Source: Thermoplasmata archaeon M9B1D (GTDB lineage Archaea > Thermoplasmatota > E2 > DHVEG-1). Taken from it: DNA of 7,311 nt. The stretch's first letter is position 1. Each line of letters starts with the position of its first letter. The stretch spans positions 1 through 7,311 of the forward strand of contig MUGC01000057.1 of NCBI GenBank assembly GCA_002900535.1, given 5' to 3'. The notes under the pieces were generated by a model that worked only from the letters and a program-made list of their open reading frames with translations, ran no database searches and was not told where the DNA came from. Below are positions 6,094 to 7,311 of this stretch, piece by piece. The position numbers and the translations under genes are program-made.

Positions 6094-6957
6094 ATGTCTG
6101 CAAAAATAATTGATGGTAGGAAAATTGCAACAGATATCCGTAAAAAAGTTGTGGATGATGTTAAAAGGTTAAAATCAAAATATGGGATAATACCAAATAT
6201 TGCAACTGTTAAAATTGGAAGTGATCCTCAATCAGATTTATATTTAAGTCTTAGAGATAAGGCATGTTTAGAAGTAGGAATAAAATCTAAACATGTTGAA
6301 CTACCAGGTAATGTTTCAGAAAAAAAAGCCATTGAGGAGATTAAAAAATTAAACGATGATGGCAATATTCATGGTATTTTGATTCAGTTTCCAATTCCAA
6401 AGAATTTTTCCCAGGATAAATTAGTTAATTGTATTGGGTCTAAAAAAGATGTTGAGGGTTTTACTGCTGAAAATATGGGTAGGTTAATGATTGGTGATGA
6501 AAGTATAATTCCTTGTACTCCTTTAGCTGTTTTGACTATTCTTGAGGAAGAAAAAATAGTTTTTGAGGGAAAAGATGTTGTAATTGTTAATCATAGTAAT
6601 GTTGTTGGGAAACCTCTTTTAGGTCTTTTTTTAAATAGAAATGCTAGTGTTTCTGTTGTTCATGTTTTTACTAAAGATTTGAAAAAATATACATCAGAAG
6701 CAGAGATTTTAGTATCAGCATCAGGTGTGCCTAGGCTTATAACAGGTGATTATGTTAAAAAAGATGCTTTTGTAATTGATGTTGGTATTGTGAAAACAAA
6801 AGATGGTGTGTGTGGAGATATAGATTTTGAAAGCGTTAAAAACAAGGCGGGGGCACTTACACCAGTACCGGGTGGTGTTGGTCCTGTAACAGTTGCTTGT
6901 TCACTTTTAAATATGGTTAAAACGTTTAAAAGTTGTATAGAGGACGTTGATGAATAA
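6094..6957 (+). CDS. folD: FolD: methylene-THF dehydrogenase / methenyl-THF cyclohydrolase, with altered active site
   Basis: A 287-residue cytoplasmic enzyme of normal length, interconverting methylene-, methenyl- and 10-formyl-tetrahydrofolate with NAD(P). The catalytic N-terminal domain has the IDGRKIA start, the SDLYLSLRDKA helix (47-57) and GILIQFPIP (94-102). Then come KDVEGF (118-123), PCTP, the Rossmann loop VVIVNHSNVVGKPL, NASVSVVH, and the family signature PVPGGVGPVTVA near the C terminus. Compared with the human enzyme, Tyr52 and Gln100 are kept (Tyr50, Gln98), but Lys56 is Arg54 and Asp125 is Glu121. The Lys is central to cyclohydrolase chemistry, so activity may be reduced, limited to one step, or differently specific. 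The usual nucleotide-loop GRS also reads NHS. The gene has no ribosome site and overlaps the DUF131 gene by 8 nt. Family assignment is firm; full bifunctionality is not. Confidence 0.95.
   Translation: MSAKIIDGRKIATDIRKKVVDDVKRLKSKYGIIPNIATVKIGSDPQSDLYLSLRDKACLEVGIKSKHVELPGNVSEKKAIEEIKKLNDDGNIHGILIQFPIPKNFSQDKLVNCIGSKKDVEGFTAENMGRLMIGDESIIPCTPLAVLTILEEEKIVFEGKDVVIVNHSNVVGKPLLGLFLNRNASVSVVHVFTKDLKKYTSEAEILVSASGVPRLITGDYVKKDAFVIDVGIVKTKDGVCGDIDFESVKNKAGALTPVPGGVGPVTVACSLLNMVKTFKSCIEDVDE
6940..6944 (+). promoter_or_regulatory. Ribosome binding site deciding the DUF131 gene start
   Basis: GAGGA within the last codons of folD is 5 nt before the ATG at 6950. This is near-ideal spacing and fixes the start of the overlapping downstream gene. 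Confidence 0.65.
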
Positions 6958-7311
6958 GTATCGAATTTTTTCTGTTTTCTTTTTTATTATCGCTGTTTTT
7001 TTCTTGGCTTTAGGTGTATTTTTTGGTGATGTTCAAACTGGTATTTTTGTTGTTTTTCCATTTATTGCTGGTTCAGGAATTTATGCTTTTTTAGGAATGA
7101 TTTTTCTTTTTGTTTCAATTTTGTTTTTTATTTTTGGGTTTGGGGTAAAATACGATAAAGATGAGGTGATAAATCGGGAAAAAACATCTGTTAAAGGTGG
7201 AGGTGTTATACTAGTTGGTCCTATTCCTATTGTTTTTGGTTCTAATTGGAAAATAGCACTTGTTTTAATGTTTGTTGCAATTGTCTTGATAATTGTTACC
7301 TTTTTAGTATT
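6950..7311 (+). CDS. DUF131 (TIGR00304-like) archaeal membrane protein, 3' end outside window
   Basis: A small membrane protein of unknown function, open to the right edge with 120 complete codons visible. Hydrophobic segments span residues 7-25, about 32-66 (probably one or two passes), and 102-120. Between them lies a short charged stretch, KYDKDEVINREKTS, followed by the hallmark KGGGVILVGPIPIVFGSNWK (82-101), which I recognise as the conserved motif of the DUF131 family. The start ATG overlaps the folD end by 8 nt (shared ATGAATAA) and has a strong ribosome site, so the two genes are probably co-transcribed and coupled. Family members are usually about this long, so only a few residues should be missing. 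Neither the family nor the folD link suggests a reaction. Confidence 0.85.
   Translation, partial: MNKYRIFSVFFFIIAVFFLALGVFFGDVQTGIFVVFPFIAGSGIYAFLGMIFLFVSILFFIFGFGVKYDKDEVINREKTSVKGGGVILVGPIPIVFGSNWKIALVLMFVAIVLIIVTFLV

Overview
The window reads as a low-GC archaeal chromosome segment, dense with genes and without mobile elements, CRISPR arrays or stable RNA genes that I can see. The archaeal assignment rests on an archaeal-type valyl-tRNA synthetase, a hexulose-6-phosphate synthase fused to an RraA-like domain, a DUF131-type membrane protein known from archaea, and TATA-box-like promoters followed by short or absent leaders. Together with FolD and an acetate-type transporter this suggests a euryarchaeal lineage, possibly Thermoplasmatota-like. 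The phylum is my inference and is not proven by the window.

Layout: (1) 2-2011, plus strand, is the C-terminal three quarters of valS, cut by the left edge. (2) 2078-2680, plus strand, is a GPR1/FUN34/YaaH-type acetate transporter with its own TATA box and a small palindrome over the predicted start of transcription. (3) 2683-4955, minus strand, is a two-gene operon: an Hps-RraA fusion followed by a DUF362/double [4Fe-4S] protein, coupled by an ATGA overlap. It converges on the transporter with only 2 bp between the stop codons. (4) 4956-5264 is a 309-bp divergent intergenic region, unusually rich in structure: a palindrome, a TATA box, a tandem 10-bp repeat, a perfect 13-bp inverted repeat with a 45-nt loop, and two very short reading frames. 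(5) 5265-6059, plus strand, is a class I SAM-dependent methyltransferase of unknown substrate. (6) 6094-6957, plus strand, is FolD, whose active site carries Arg and Glu where the family normally has the catalytic Lys and an Asp. (7) 6950-7311, plus strand, is a DUF131 membrane protein that overlaps folD and is cut by the right edge.

Functionally, several genes touch one-carbon and small-carbon metabolism: Hps (formaldehyde and ribulose-5-phosphate, or the reverse reaction for pentose supply), FolD (C1-tetrahydrofolate interconversion), a SAM-dependent methyltransferase and acetate transport. They are not one operon, so a shared pathway is only a suggestion. The best candidates for something undescribed are the structured element at 5036-5106, the substituted FolD active site, and the strict coupling of Hps-RraA to an uncharacterised iron-sulfur protein.
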